Below, piece after piece: positions 12,599 to 24,647 of a DNA stretch of 64,000 nucleotides. Below the pieces are notes generated by a model that had not been told where the DNA came from, ran no database searches, and saw only the letters and a list, made by a program, of their open reading frames with translations. Both the position numbers and the translations under genes were made by a program. The DNA is from Phragmites australis. Taxonomy: Eukaryota > Streptophyta > Magnoliopsida > Poales > Poaceae. Every line of letters starts with the position of its first letter. Position 1 is the first letter of the stretch. The stretch spans positions 4,154,001 through 4,218,000 of the forward strand of contig NC_084924.1 in NCBI RefSeq assembly GCF_958298935.1, written 5' to 3'.

Positions 12599-12755
12599 TT
12601 GCAGGGAGCACGGCTAGAAGGTGCTGGACGGCCTCACTGGATCTCACCTCCGCCTTATAGGTACATCCAAGCAAACAACAACGAGCTTCGAGGCATCCAA
12701 GCGGAGTTTGACAAGGACATCGACGAACCACTCATCATCGTTGGCATCAAAATTA
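12599..12755 (+). pseudogene. DUF1618 gene fragment, left piece
   Basis: It encodes ISPPPYRYIQANNNELRG followed by IQAEFDKDIDEP. This corresponds to YDFTSAVYIRASDQAVRG and IQAEFGEGDAGAP of the DUF1618 pseudogene at 60-61 kb. Homology stops about where the CACTA element begins, and resumes at 16252. The two pieces together represent one interrupted gene copy. Confidence 0.6.
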
Positions 12756-15700
12756 CCTTCACAGCTGGTTTTAGAGCTGTTAGTGGATAATAAGCATTGA
12801 TAATCAGGGACTATCACTATCGGCGTGGAGAACCAGCAATAACAGATGTTTTCACTGCCAGCAGTGTTTTGCCTCTTTGGCCTCCCTCCCCTCTCCTCCC
12901 TCTCTCTCTCCTCGATCTCTCCATCTTTGTCCCTCTTAATACATGCATACAATGAGATATATATTTAATGTGAATTAATAATAAAGATGCATTCATTAAT
13001 ACATAATAATTCATATCATACAATAAAGATGCTGGGCATCGATAAACACATATATACATAATAGTTCTTACAGGTCACCCCACAAAAAGTCGATTGAGTT
13101 GAGCATATCCCTCTACCTTTCCAACGATGAGGATCGTGTCTCCACACAGACGGCTGATGGCGTGTGTATGTCTGGGGACACCGAGGGGCCGATGGTGGTG
13201 GAGTGAAGTACCCGACCACACCTGATCAACCACAACATCGACTATGCTCCAGGTTCGCGTGACATGTCAAAGACATCGAAGTCGGACGCCTGAACGCTAC
13301 TATGGTTTGAGCCGGCCTCCTCCGCAACGCATTGATGGGCCACCCTCTCATGCTCAACCACAACACATTGACAGGCCACCCTCTCATCCTCCTCCTCCTA
13401 GGCATGCTTACGGGGCACTGCTTCCTGCTCCTCCGCAATGTACAGCTGACGGGCCAATCTCTCATCCTCCTCCTCCTAGGCACGCTTATGGGACGCTGCT
13501 TCTTTCTCTTCCTTCGCATTATCGTTGAAAGGCCTTATCCAATGGTACAAACTCCAAAAAATGGTCGAAGGCCACAATAAGATCCTCTGGACAAGGTGCA
13601 CTGACAGTAGGTGCACTTATACCACGGCTTCTTCGAGACAATGGCTGCAGAGGTGGACTTCTTCTAAGAGATGGCTGAGGAGAGGGAGATCTTCGAGACG
13701 ATGGTGGTCCGGGGTGTCACGAAGAGTAAAGGTTCTCGGTATATGTCCCTGGTGAAAACACTATGTAGGGCTTCTCTCATGTGATGAATATGTGCTCGTT
13801 CTATCCTATAGTGCTCACCCCCTACTTTGCGGGGTAGTCCATCTCAACATGATGGTACTAGTCAACTACCTCATCTACTTCGACCATGACGTAGCCCTCC
13901 GGTATCGGACATCAATGAAAATGTTTATGGGAGCCGCAGGGATAAGCCACGCCAGAAGTCACCTTGATGGTAATGTTTCTAGCACCAATGTGTAGTTTAC
14001 AGGGTCTAGCACCGATATGTAGTTTATTCAATTTTCTAATTCAATAAAAACTTAAAATAAATATGTTCGTACCTAAGTTTCTATATCGGGGCTGGCTCTT
14101 AATTTCATCAATAAATATTTTAAATCATTAAAATTTAAAAAAAATACGCTCATAACTATAACTAATATAAATAATGTAATATGAAAATAGCAATATGCTA
14201 GTGCTATTGCTAATTCATAAAAAAATCAAAAATAGTAATACATAGAAATAGTGCTTGTGCTATTGCTAATTAATTAAAAATAAAAAATCAATATGCTCAA
14301 TAATAAAGACATCTTCCACCATAAGCTACCAATTGAAGCTTCCATAACATAAGTAAGGTATAATTGCATCTAAAATAAATTCATATATAGTAATTAATAC
14401 AATTTAGCTACTTTGTCTTAACAATTCGCCTTTCATTATGATCACGACGTGTATATGGAGGTTCGTTGGTGTCTTCTATGGGACTTAGGTCGATATCCTC
14501 TCTGAAAGGAGGTAGCGTATCAAATTGATTATAGTCTTCCTCGTCAACGATATTCTCCAATCTGATAATCTTTCTTTTTCCTTGAAAAATCATGTGGCGC
14601 TCCTCCTTGTTAGCCATATCTGATGAGTTTTTGTTGGTGTCATCCTAGAAATTTTCTTTATTATTCAACCCTTATATATATGATATATATATAGTAATAA
14701 CTTATCAAAATTAAACAGCACATTCACTCTCAATATCAACCTCATGACACCTCGTGGCATCGTTCTCTAAAGAGCGATAAAGTGCATTAAAATGAGAAGA
14801 ATAAAATGTCATGAGATGTGATCCAAACAATATGAAATATGGTAGATATGTAGTGCATGAGGTTATGAATGCAGTAGAGGAAGAATAATATGAATTGGAG
14901 TTCATTTACCCACTTAATTAACCAAATTACATGCTTGTTGTTTTTAAATCCAAAATCATATGAGGTAGTTCAAACAAACTCACATGAGGAAAGTACTCAA
15001 CATGACAAAAGATATTTTACTGTGTAAGGTATATATAGAGAAGACCTAAAAAAATTAGTTCCACATTTTATGATTTTTATTAATTTATGTAGAAATTAAT
15101 CAAGTTTAAAAGGCTTAATCAAGATTAACAAAGAATTAGTTCTAAACAAGCATTTCATGCTTGAAATATTTTTTTCATATACAGAGCATGACAAAATAAG
15201 ATTAATAAAGTTGGATTGACCAATTTTGGATATTTCAAGATTTAATTATGGATTAACAAGTTATAGCATATTTAATGAAATAGATGTATTTCAGTGGATA
15301 TTTCATGCATGCATGTATTTTGACCATGTAGATCATGATAAAACAAAACTAGCAAACTTGGGTTCATATTTTTTTGAGCTCTAGATTTTTTTTATACAAA
15401 TTATAGATTATTTTAGCCAATTTATCAATACAACTAATATTTCTTTTGGTGTTTTCTAGATTTTCCAACTTTGACCGGTTGTCGGCAGCAAACGGTGGTG
15501 GAGCTTGGTCTGGGAGGGGTACCAAAATGCTCAATGCACTGTGGTGAACTCATTTGAGGGGTCAGCGGCGGCATGTACTGTGGCAAGCACGGCCGACAGT
15601 GAGCATAACGGGCGGTGGAGCTAGGCCGACGGTGGTGGCGCGCTGCAGAGGGAGAGAGTGGAAGGGAAGGGAGCGGCGAGGTTCCCTGCACCGCAGTGAA

Positions 15701-16251
15701 GCTCATTGTGCGTTCGTCTCGGGCAGAGGCAGCTCATGGTCCGAAGCTCGTTGGCGAGGTGGGCGATCTTACGGTGGCGACCGGCGGAGCACTGGACCGA
15801 TGACGGGCTACGATCAAACTAGCACACGCAAAAGATTCGGTATGGTACTGTGAAGCTCACTAAGTAATGGAATTGGACGGAGAGGTATCAGAAGCAGTGA
15901 TGCGTTCGTGAGGGCGACGAAGTTCGCCGAGGACGGTACTATTCTTGGGCTTGGGGGAGGGCCACTGTTTTATACTGTACACATCATTGCTCACTCATCC
16001 CACCAGCTCGCGGTGATGTCTAGCTATCACTGCGAGTCGATAGCTTAAGGCGGTAGTGATTAGGCGACTGGGCATCACTGCCAGCTCAAGCCATTGGCTG
16101 GTAGTGATTCCCCTTATCACTGCCGGTTCATAAGCTACGATGACTGGTTCTTCCCGCGTGGCTTACGAACCGGCAGTGATGTCCCATCACTGTTGGCCCA
16201 TAAGGAACTGACAGTGGTGAGCCGGCATATAAGCCCAGTTCTGTAGTAGTG
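12756..16251. mobile_element. CACTA (En/Spm) non-autonomous DNA transposon
   Basis: The right end is CTGTAGTAGTG at 16241-16251, the complement of a CACTACTACAG terminus. It is preceded by clustered subterminal repeats (ATCACTGCCGGTTC and its complement) from about 15990. Similar but decayed subterminal words occur at 12790-12870. The left terminus is degenerate, so that boundary is inferred from where DUF1618 homology stops. The interior has no transposase; it contains a tandem repeat at 13332-13520 and a GC-rich block at 15480-15950. It splits a DUF1618 copy. Confidence 0.65.
13332..13520. repeat. Short tandem repeat inside the CACTA element
   Basis: A unit containing CTCTCATCCTCCTCCTCCTA followed by GGCA(T/C)GCTTA(C/T)GGG is repeated about twice, with a partial third copy. 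This generates Leu- or Pro-rich open frames on both strands that are by-products of the repeat. Confidence 0.55.
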
Positions 16252-16618
16252 CATCCAGATCGACAAGGACCAAGGGTTCTATGCCGAGGCCTACGTCGAG
16301 GCCACGAACGGGCACTTCATCTTCCTCACTGTGCTCTTCTGCCTCAGGAACCATCGCGAGTTCCAATACTACCTGGTCTATGATGCCATCGCTGCGTCGC
16401 TCTCCATGATCCCCTATCTTCCAAAGGAGTTCTCGGTCACTTACACGCTTAGGCCTCTCCACGTGCCCTATGGTGGCGGCGGCTACGAACTGGTCCTCTT
16501 GGCTTGCAAGTCGGTGCCCCTGCCGCCGAAACGAGGGTACCTGTGCTACGATGATGCTCTCTATGTGTGGACACTGGCTGCAACCGTAGAGGAGCTGGGC
16601 AACATCGATTCGTGGTAG
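16252..16618 (+). pseudogene. DUF1618 gene fragment, right piece
   Basis: The open frame reads IQIDKDQGFYAEAYVEATNG, then FYLV-type core segments (YYLVYDAIAASLSMIPYL) and GGGGYELVLLACKSVPLPP, ending at TAG 16616-16618. These align with DUF1618 segments of the 60-61 kb pseudogene (PIQIDGDEF, LVYYIVYDAIDTSLAMIPC, GYGLVVLERKFVPQPPGRG). There is no start codon of its own, because the frame begins exactly at the CACTA end. More than 120 codons remain open, so the interruption is probably recent relative to the decay of the other copy. Confidence 0.7.
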
Positions 16619-16799
16619 ATGCTAATATATTACAATATATGGGCTTTGTCCATTATATTTTAGAATAATTCCAAATAACTTTTAAAGTTCCAACATATGA
16701 AGAGATGGTGTAGTGTGTTGCCCACTAACATATATAGAGCAAAGAAGATTATTTATCCATTAGGATTAGATGTGTAAAGAATACACGCAACTTCAAACC

Positions 16800-17110
16800 A
16801 TTGTATCCTCTATAATAAGAATAGGTAGACATGGTGGTATGCTCAGTGTGCAAAGCATCTCAATACAAGAAAAATGATGAATCTAATGATTGTGTGGTGC
16901 TAAAGAAAAGAACTCCCACTAAGGTGATGTGGTATATGCTCGTAATTCCTCACTTGCAACATTTGTTCATGAACCCAAGGGACTCTGAATTGTTGTGGTG
17001 GTATTCCGATAAGTACAGGAAAGATGGAATGTTGTGACACTCTGCCAATGGTATCCAGTAGAGAAAAGCTCAATAGGATCTATGAAGGCTTTGGTATCCA
17101 CAGCGGCTAC
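16800..17110 (+). pseudogene. CACTA TNP2-like transposase fragment
   Basis: An open stretch encodes VCKASQYKKNDESND, then KKRTPTKVMWYMLVIPHLQ and LFMNPRDSELLWWYSDKYRK, followed by a broken HSANG-WR-like segment. This is the pattern of the En/Spm TNP2 transposase (zinc-finger-like CxxC, then a V.WY.P.IP.L..LF stretch). Only a fragment remains and the frame shifts near 17035. It is not inside the CACTA element mapped next door, so it comes from another copy. Confidence 0.6.
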
Positions 17111-17385
17111 CTCTATTCCTTGTGCCCGGCTTCAACACGTCCTCGTTGTTTGCCCAACCATAGCCACCTCGTTGTCCCCTGAGCTTCGAGCCATAGCCAT
17201 ATCGTTTCGCTCTCCACATCGAGCTTCAACTCGTCCTCCGCGCCGAACTTCAAGCTACCGCACTGTCTCCCGAGCAACCCGTGTGGCCATGTGTCATCCC
17301 CGTCTCCTCATCTCTTCTCCCATGGTCACCTCATCTCCGCTCCCCATCTCTTGAGAAACCAAGTGGAGAAGTGTCTTGGTTTGCA

Positions 17386-20300
17386 TGTGATGAGGTATTG
17401 ACAATAGTTGATGTGTCTTGAACTTGGTTAGCATGTGTTTGTTGATGCTTGTTCTTATTCATGTCTAACTCGAGTTAGCGGTGTGTGAAATTGACGAATT
17501 CTTCTCTGTATGCACAAAAGTTACACACACCAGAAGTTCAGTGTTCACTGGAAGTTCTGGTGTGAGCAGTGTATACTCGCCGGACTATTTCTTGCAGAGA
17601 GCAATTTTTTGGGTGAAATTGAAGATTAATGCACCGGAAGGTCCTGTGAGTGTGGTGGCTACATCGGAGGGTATCACCGAAGCATTTTCAGTGCTGAAGC
17701 AAAAATGAAAGCAAACACCGGATGGTCCGGTGATGGATTTTGAGAACGTCGGAGTATTTTCTGCAGAGAGGAGATTTTTGGCGCCAAGTTTGATTATGTA
17801 CGCTGGATAGTCCGGTACTGAGATTGTGAACAATGGAGAATGCACCAGACCTTTTATTACAGAGAGGTTGCAGAAGGGTGGTTCGGTGGATTAGCACACA
17901 CCGGATTATCCGATGATGGACATGAGATCACCGAAAGCTTTCACCGAACCTTTTCTTGGAGAGAGCAAATTTTCCTAGAACAAATAGTGTTACACTCACC
18001 GGATGGTCTGGTGCTCGGGAGCATAACACACCGGAATATCCGGTGTTTATATTTTTTGCAGGATGTACTCTGAGTTGAAGTTTTTAGTTTAATGCTAACC
18101 TGTAGATGTTTTGGATTGTGAGAAATGTGTTTGCTTGTTTCAAGGTGTGCAGGTGATGGATGCAACTTGACAATTGATGACAAGTGATCGAGGCTAAGCG
18201 GGTGCTTGGTGCCGGATGATCAAAGAGGGCCGGACGGAATCAAGGGTGACTCTAACTGTACATATGAAGGTCAAGCAAAACATGAAACAGAGGATGAAGA
18301 TGGCGTGTTGATAAAGTCAAGCGAAGGGGATGCCGTTACAAGTGACAAGATGGCCTGAGGGATCAGAAGCGTGAGAGACTTGCCGGTGGTCAAGATCGCA
18401 AGACGGAGGACACACGTCATCATCGGAGTGCTAGCTTCAGGTGAAAGTAAGTGACGGCTAGTTACGCTTTGAGAAGCGTACTAGGGTTTCACGATTTGGC
18501 CTCAAAACTATGGTAAGACTAGAGGAGTACGTGACACCATCGTGAATCTTGCGTTGAGGTGAAGCTAAGTCGGAAGGATGCCATAACCATCGGATGAATG
18601 GAGAAGAAAATAGACTAAAATACCCTCGATGGTAGGTAGAAGTGTACTACATGAGATGAGTATTTTAGAAAAAGCTAGGAGGCCTATAAATAGAAAGGTA
18701 GGGCTATAGTAGATGGTAAACTAGCCATTTGAGCCCATTATGCCACCCATATGAGAGCATTGTACTAGGGTTTTAGTGGAGAGGAGGACAAGTGCTTAGC
18801 TTATGTAATAGGTGATAGTTTTGAGACAAAAATCTTTGTAATCCGCCTAAAATAGAGCTGATCTCTTTGAGTAATGAAGTTTATTTTTTTCATATTCTTG
18901 AATTTCCTTCCTTCTAGTTTCGCTCTCTTGGTTCCCTTGCCTTGTGTGCAAGTTTTTCCTTTCCGATTTTGATTTTTGTTTTTGTTTTTAGGCTGAAATT
19001 TTATCACCTTGTGAGATTATTCTTCTAGTTGCTAGAGGCATAAAATTCATATACACACACTTATGTGATGGGGTCTTTAATTACTTTGCCTCTAGACAAT
19101 CAATTTAAAGAGTTTTGTTGCTTGGTGTTCATCTTTTCTTGTTTCTTTGCTAGTTGTGATATTTTGAGTGCTAAGACACATAAATTGATCTTAAATGGTA
19201 CCTATGGTTCATATACCATCCGTGGTGTTGTATTGCCTCAATTTTCTCTTGTTAAAACTTCTCTTGATTTTTTTCTTTCGCCTGAGTTTTGAGGTGCGTT
19301 GGGTGATCCAAATAGGAGAAGGCCATCGATTTTGCAAGAAATTTATTGAGGCGTCTATTCACCCCCTCTAGTCATCAATCTCATTCCTACAATTGGTATC
19401 AGAGCCGGTTTAATCACTTATTGAGCTTAACCAGCTTTATGATCTGTAAGCGACATAGAGAGAAGTGGGAAGATTTTGATGTTTGATGGTCGCGATTTTT
19501 CGTATTGAAAGGTGTGTATGGAGGCTTATCTTCTAAGCCAAGGAAGTGCAATATAGGAAGTAGTTGATTCCAACTACGAGATCCCTGCTGCTCGCATAAC
19601 TCAGGTTCAAATCAAACAGTATGAGACCAACAATAAGGTCAGAAATATTTTGTTCACTAGCCTGAGTCTGGAATGAGTTTGACAGGGTCCAGCACCTCCG
19701 TACTACCTGAGAGATCTGAAATACTCTGAGTGTCTTTCATAAATGTACTAATCAGATTAAGGCCAAATGACAAAGCACATACAACTAAGAATACCAAATA
19801 TTTGTTGTAAAGCTCCGAAGAGTCTTTGGATGCGATGTTTGCTTGTTTTGATGGGATTGTTAGCAATCTTCGATCAACTGGTGTTTTGCCCTATTATAAC
19901 CACGACATAACGATCAAGCTTCTTTATGCTCTTGACCGTAGCATATGGGAAATGAAGATCTCGAGCATTGAAGAGTCTCCAAGTTACGACACGTTGACTT
20001 ATGATGAGCTCTTCAGTAAGCTCAAATCCACCGAGATAGCCAAGGCGGCTCAGATTGGTCTCAAAAATCCACTGTCTCAGAACATAGCATTAGTTTCTGA
20101 ACCTGGTGGTAGCAATCAGTCTGCAGCTGGCTTTTCTTGTCCTAACACTTCATCGAGTGGATTTGCTTTGTCTTCCTTGGTTTCAGTCACAGAGGAGCAG
20201 GTGAACACGCTGGATAATGAGGACCTCGCGCTGATCGTTAAGAAGTTAACCCGCTTCTATAGCAATCATCTAGACCAGAGGAGGGGTGGTTCTCATGCCT

Positions 20301-20640
20301 ATTTTGAGTGTGGTGACACTACCCACTTCAAGGCAGACTGCCCCAAGCTCAAGAAGAAGAAGGACGACGACCGTGACTACAACAAGCACACGAAGAAAAA
20401 CAAGAAGCCCTTCTTCAAGAAGAACCGCAATAAGATGGCTAAGAAGACGGCCAAGACAACTTCTAGGGCATTAGTGGCTGCTCTCAGTGACACTGACACT
20501 TCTTCAAGCGATGAGGAGAGCTCGAAGGAGGATGAATCACAAGCAAAGAACAAGAAGAAGGCCAAATAATTCACTGGCCTCTACTTCATGACGGACGACA
20601 ACAATGACCCCAAGCTAGATCCTTTCGAGGTATTGCCTTC
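17386..20640 (+). mobile_element. Truncated copia-type LTR retrotransposon, family A
   Basis: The 5' LTR runs 17386-19391 (TGTGATGAGG to CCTACA), about 2.0 kb, with many CACCGGATGGTCCGGTG-like palindromes. A primer-binding site TGGTATCAGAGCC follows at 19394, complementary to initiator-Met tRNA. The internal part holds gag only; the element is lost after about 20640, where hairpins and CACTA subterminal repeats begin. No pol and no 3' LTR remain. Confidence 0.8.
19826..20569 (+). CDS. Retrotransposon gag fragment with zinc knuckle
   Basis: This 247-codon open frame is part of a Ty1/copia-type gag polyprotein. It has a gag helical region (LDRSIWEMKISSIEESPS, YDELFSKLKSTEIAKAAQ), a low-complexity linker, one CCHC-like zinc knuckle (YFECGDTTHFKADCPK, with the first Cys changed to Tyr), and a very Lys-rich and Asp/Ser-rich tail. 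The N-terminal part upstream (19440-19820) is disrupted by stops and a rearranged segment, so the ATG is unlikely to be the original start. It is not expected to be functional. Confidence 0.7.
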   Translation: MDAMFACFDGIVSNLRSTGVLPYYNHDITIKLLYALDRSIWEMKISSIEESPSYDTLTYDELFSKLKSTEIAKAAQIGLKNPLSQNIALVSEPGGSNQSAAGFSCPNTSSSGFALSSLVSVTEEQVNTLDNEDLALIVKKLTRFYSNHLDQRRGGSHAYFECGDTTHFKADCPKLKKKKDDDRDYNKHTKKNKKPFFKKNRNKMAKKTAKTTSRALVAALSDTDTSSSDEESSKEDESQAKNKKKAK

Positions 20641-20728
20641 CTACAAATTTGTGTTTTTACCATTCATTTAGATATACCTATTGCTACAGTCATCTTCACA
20701 TAAGATTCGCGCACGCAGTAGAGACGTC

Positions 20729-20900
20729 TATCTAAATCTACATTAATTTAGGTTTACTATTGTCACTATGAATGTAGATTTAGATAAAGGTATAAAATAC
20801 TCTACCAGAAATATTTTGGCATGAGGTCTTCTGTCTCAAATTTGAGTTTCTCGAACTTGAGAAAGATCCCCATGCTGAAGAGTTCCTGGTAGAGTATTTT
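20729..20900. repeat. Two perfect hairpins
   Basis: 20730-20744 is the exact complement of 20771-20785 (ATCTAAATCTACATT). 20794-20808 is the exact complement of 20886-20900 (AAAATACTCTACCAG). Both lie at the junction between the gag remnant and the CACTA subterminal repeats. Confidence 0.6.
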
Positions 20901-21028
20901 TGCAAATGCGAAAGGATTATCACTGTCGATTCAAGATTTGAACAGACAATAATAATTGGGTTATCACTGCCGGTTGAAGACATAAACCGACGGTGATCAT
21001 TGGGTTATCACTGCCGGTTGAAGACATG

Positions 21029-24000
21029 AACCGATAGTCAGGGTCGTCTCTAGGAATTTGAGGCCCCAGTGCGAAATGCAAAATAGGGTCCTAAAATTAG
21101 AAAATTCATATAACCAAAGCATATTTTCACTTAATTATATAACTTCAAGACATGTTATTTGTTACAATACTTAGTAATGTATCAAATATTAATGCTAAAC
21201 AGTAAACTGACCTTATGTTCTACTGAAAAGCATAATCCTTTTAGTATTTCTTGAAATAAAATCTTCAATTATATCTTCATACTTAATCTTCTCCAAGATA
21301 TCATTTTCAAGTACTATTGTCGCTAATTCATTGAGTCTTTCTTGTGTCATAGTAGAACGTAAGTAGGACTTCAACAACTTGAGTTTAGAAAAGCTCTTTT
21401 CCGCAAATGCAACAGTCACGGGAATGGTTAACAAAATTCTATATGCAATAACGGCATTAGGGAAACAACCTAGATGTTTCAAATACTTCACAATATCAAG
21501 AGGGCCCATAGATTCCTTAATAAGATCCTGGATGAACTTTAACTCCACTTACAATTCTTTTCCGTCAATATCTGAATGTTCTCCACTCTTAAGTGCAACC
21601 TCAAGATTAACAGAAGAAGAAAACAAACTCTTATCATCCAAGGAGCGCAACTTATCTGAATTAAACAAGAAACCAAAAGTATTTTCGTACCCCTGATATT
21701 GCTTAAATCTCCTAGTAAGTAAAGCTATAGCTTCATCAACAACAGCTATAAAATAATTGACCCTAAATGACTCCTATGCAGATTGTGAAGCAATAGATGC
21801 ATCATTAGTGCTCTCATCAAATTGTATTTTTCTTTTGATTTTACGCTTGGTGCGGAATTCTGGAGCAATATCCATCTCAAGTGCAATTTCTTTTGCAGCT
21901 TCTAATGTATTTGAAAAGCCAGTTTCTCTATACTTATTGAAAAAGGAAATCAGCCCCTGTACTTTCGCAATTGCAATATCAATAAGCATATCCTTTTCTT
22001 GTAGTTGCTTACTGACCAAATTAATAGCAGATATTATTTCATACCAGATAATTATTGCCACTAAAAATTCAAAGTCACCAAGTTCATTATCCGCCAAGGA
22101 TTTAGCTTCACTACTTGTCAATGGATCATTATCACTTTCAGCCACTTGTAGTAAAGCCTCCCTTATTTCCTGAATCTGAAACCTTATAGCCTTAACACTA
22201 TCAACACGACTCTCCCAACGAGTAGATGATAATGACTTGAGAGTCAATCATGTTATGTTATCTTTAAGAATTTACCATTTCTTAGTAGAATTAGCAAATG
22301 TTGTATAGATACGTTGTATAACTCCAAAAAAATCTTTTGCATTACCACAAGACTTTGCCATATCACATAATGTTAAATTCAGACTATGACAACCACAAGC
22401 TGAATAAAAAGCTCTAGGATTTATATCCAATAGTTTCTTTTGTACCCCTTAATGTTTTCCTTTCATATTTGACCCATTATCATATCCCTGTCCTCTCACA
22501 TTGTCTACATCAAGGTCAAGATTCTTCAATTCATTTTGTAGAACATCAAACAATCATTGCCCAGCTGTATCATTTACATCAAAAAAAAAAGGATTCTTCA
22601 ATGCAAATAGAACCTGAAGATGCATCAACATACCTTATGATCAAAGACATCTGTTCTTAGTGGCTTGCATCAGGAGTACAGTAAAGGATAACTGAGAAGT
22701 ACTTTGCTTCTTTCACCTTTCCAATGATTTCAGACCTGATTGCTGCAACTATCAAATTTATTAACTCATTCTGGATGCCAGGACCAAGATAATGAATATG
22801 AATTTTATCATTCGTGATGCGTTGAACATGCTATTGGATAACTGGATAAAATTCAGCCAACATTTGAACCAATCCTAAGAAATTACCATTGCTGTCTTGG
22901 TACAACCTGCTATTACTGCCACGAAATGCTAGATTATGTTCTGCAAGAAATTTTACAATCAAGATAATTCTAAACAAAACTTTTCTCCGATGGTCCCTTT
23001 CTTTTTGAAGTTTTCACTGAGCAACTTTATCAATTGTTTGATTCTTTTGCAACCTGAGACGCAAGTCATACCAAGTAGCCATATTCATAACATGTTCTGC
23101 ACTAGTTTCATGCACTTTAAGTCTAGTGCCAAGATGATGCCAGTCATTGAAACCCTCATTTGCTAACTGACATTTCCCATGCCCCTTTCTCAATAATTTT
23201 CAACAAAAACAAAATACTCTGTCAAGCTCTTTGCTGTATACAAGCCATTCTCTGTCACACTTTTCTCCATTTGAGAGAACTCTAGTGTATGATACTACAG
23301 AAAACCTTTTAGAGAATTTGTCTTTAGGACCTTTTTCAATAGACAAGTCTCTTTTAGGACCCTTTTGCACCAAAATATCAATCATTTTAGGATCAAGTGC
23401 ATCCCAAGTTCTTGGATCAAATATATCAGGCTGAAAAGAAGTATTGATGTCATTGTTAGTTTCAGTACTTGGTGATCTATCTAAGCTGAGATCAACTCCA
23501 TCAGTATGTCCACTAACTTCATCGGCAATATTAGCATCATCACCTTGACCAATTTCTGCAGTGTGAGTCTCAACTTCTACTGCAATGTTAGCATCATCAC
23601 TATGACCCCCATCAACATTAGCAGCTGGAGTTTGATTTTCAGAATTAAATTGAGATTCTTTCACAACAAATATATCAAGAGCACCCTTTTGAGATTGAGC
23701 TGCTGCTTCTAGTCTTTGTTTCTTCTTACGCTTTTCATAACCAGAATCATACTTCCTATTTCTAGAAGACATGATGAGGATTGAGGAAATAAACGTCTTC
23801 CTGTTTTATAAATCAAAACAACACTAATGATTTAAACAGTACATGAATTCTACGCTTAGCAAGATAAGAAAAATATCAAAAGAAAAGAAGATCGAACCTA
23901 CGTGGAACGTGCCGTCCAGCACTAGTTCGTCCGCCGGCGCACCGAAGTGGACAGTGGTCGCTGCCGTTCTCGTCTGTGAATCCAAGGGAATTTTTTAAAC

Positions 24001-24519
24001 ATGCATTGATGCATACCAATTGCACAGCCAAGATCGAATTTATTTAAACATGCAAAGATGCATTCCAATTATGTGAATCCAACAGACGTCTCGATTGTGC
24101 ATGTGATTCCGTGAATCCAAGGGATCTGGGCATCTAGCGATCTGCGTCGCGTACTCGGCTACTCGCGTTACGTACTCGCGTCGGTGACTCGGCGTCGGCA
24201 CTCGGCAGACGGCAGGTGCGGCTGCGGCACTACGGCGACAAGGCACTAGGGCCTCGACGGCTCGACCTGGGAGACAGACGAATATGAACAGCCGAACAGA
24301 CGAGAAAAACACGATGGAAATTAACACGGTTACACGAAGTCACGAACAACCGAACAGGCCACAAGCGCCAGTCGGAAGTGGATAGGCTTTTCTTTTTTCT
24401 CATCTGTACGACAACCCAATTATTTGGGGATGCGCCAGTCGGAAGCAGATGCGCCGGCCGAATAGGATTTGGGGGCCCTGTGCGACAGCCCACCTTGCCC
24501 CTGCTACTCAACGGGCCTA
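21029..24519 (-). mobile_element. hAT-superfamily DNA transposon with 8-bp target duplication
   Basis: The left end CAGGGTCGT and right end (reverse) TAGGCCCGT form imperfect terminal inverted repeats. Both sides carry the perfect 8-base duplication CCGATAGT, at 21021-21028 and 24520-24527. The 3.49-kb element carries a decayed transposase on the minus strand. Its target is the subterminal region of a CACTA element. Confidence 0.82.
21213..23772 (-). pseudogene. hAT transposase with TTF zinc finger and dimerisation domain, decayed
   Basis: The N-terminal block, 23200-23772 (190 codons from MSSRNRKYDSGYEKRKKKQR), has a basic start, an acidic linker and a TTF-type zinc-finger beginning (DPRTWDALDPKMIDILVQKG, CDREWLVYSKELDRVFCFC). 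The central DUF4371-like part, 22250-23200, is broken by stops and frameshifts. A further open block at 21774-22247 ([16 protein letters not shown]) is typical of the catalytic region. The C-terminal block, 21213-21548, has the hAT dimerisation motif (YRILLTIPVTVAFAEKSFSK, LKLLKSYLRSTMTQERLN). The order of blocks is intact, so it is a whole gene that has decayed in place. Confidence 0.8.
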
Positions 24520-24647
24520 CCGATAGTGATATTGGGTATCACTGCCGGTTCCTAAGCCGACAGTGATAATACTTGATTATCACTACCGGTTCAAAAACAG
24601 GTAATGATATCAATTTTGAACCAGTAGTGATGAGGTTTTCTGTAGTG

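Larger units (their letters stand above)
20641..24647. mobile_element. CACTA-type element interrupted by a hAT transposon
   Basis: Subterminal words TTATCACTGCCGGTT(G/C) occur at 20914-21025 and again at 24520-24620. The right end, TTTTCTGTAGTG at 24636-24647, is a CACTACAGAAAA terminus in reverse. If the hAT insertion is removed, the two sides join as ...CCGATAGTGATATTGGG..., a continuous subterminal repeat. The left terminus is not clear; it lies between the end of the gag frame and 20910. Confidence 0.55.

Noticed and set aside
13226..13580. Leu-rich and Pro-rich open frames on both strands
   Set aside because: Generated by a tandem repeat within the CACTA element; no hydrophobic-segment pattern of a real membrane protein.
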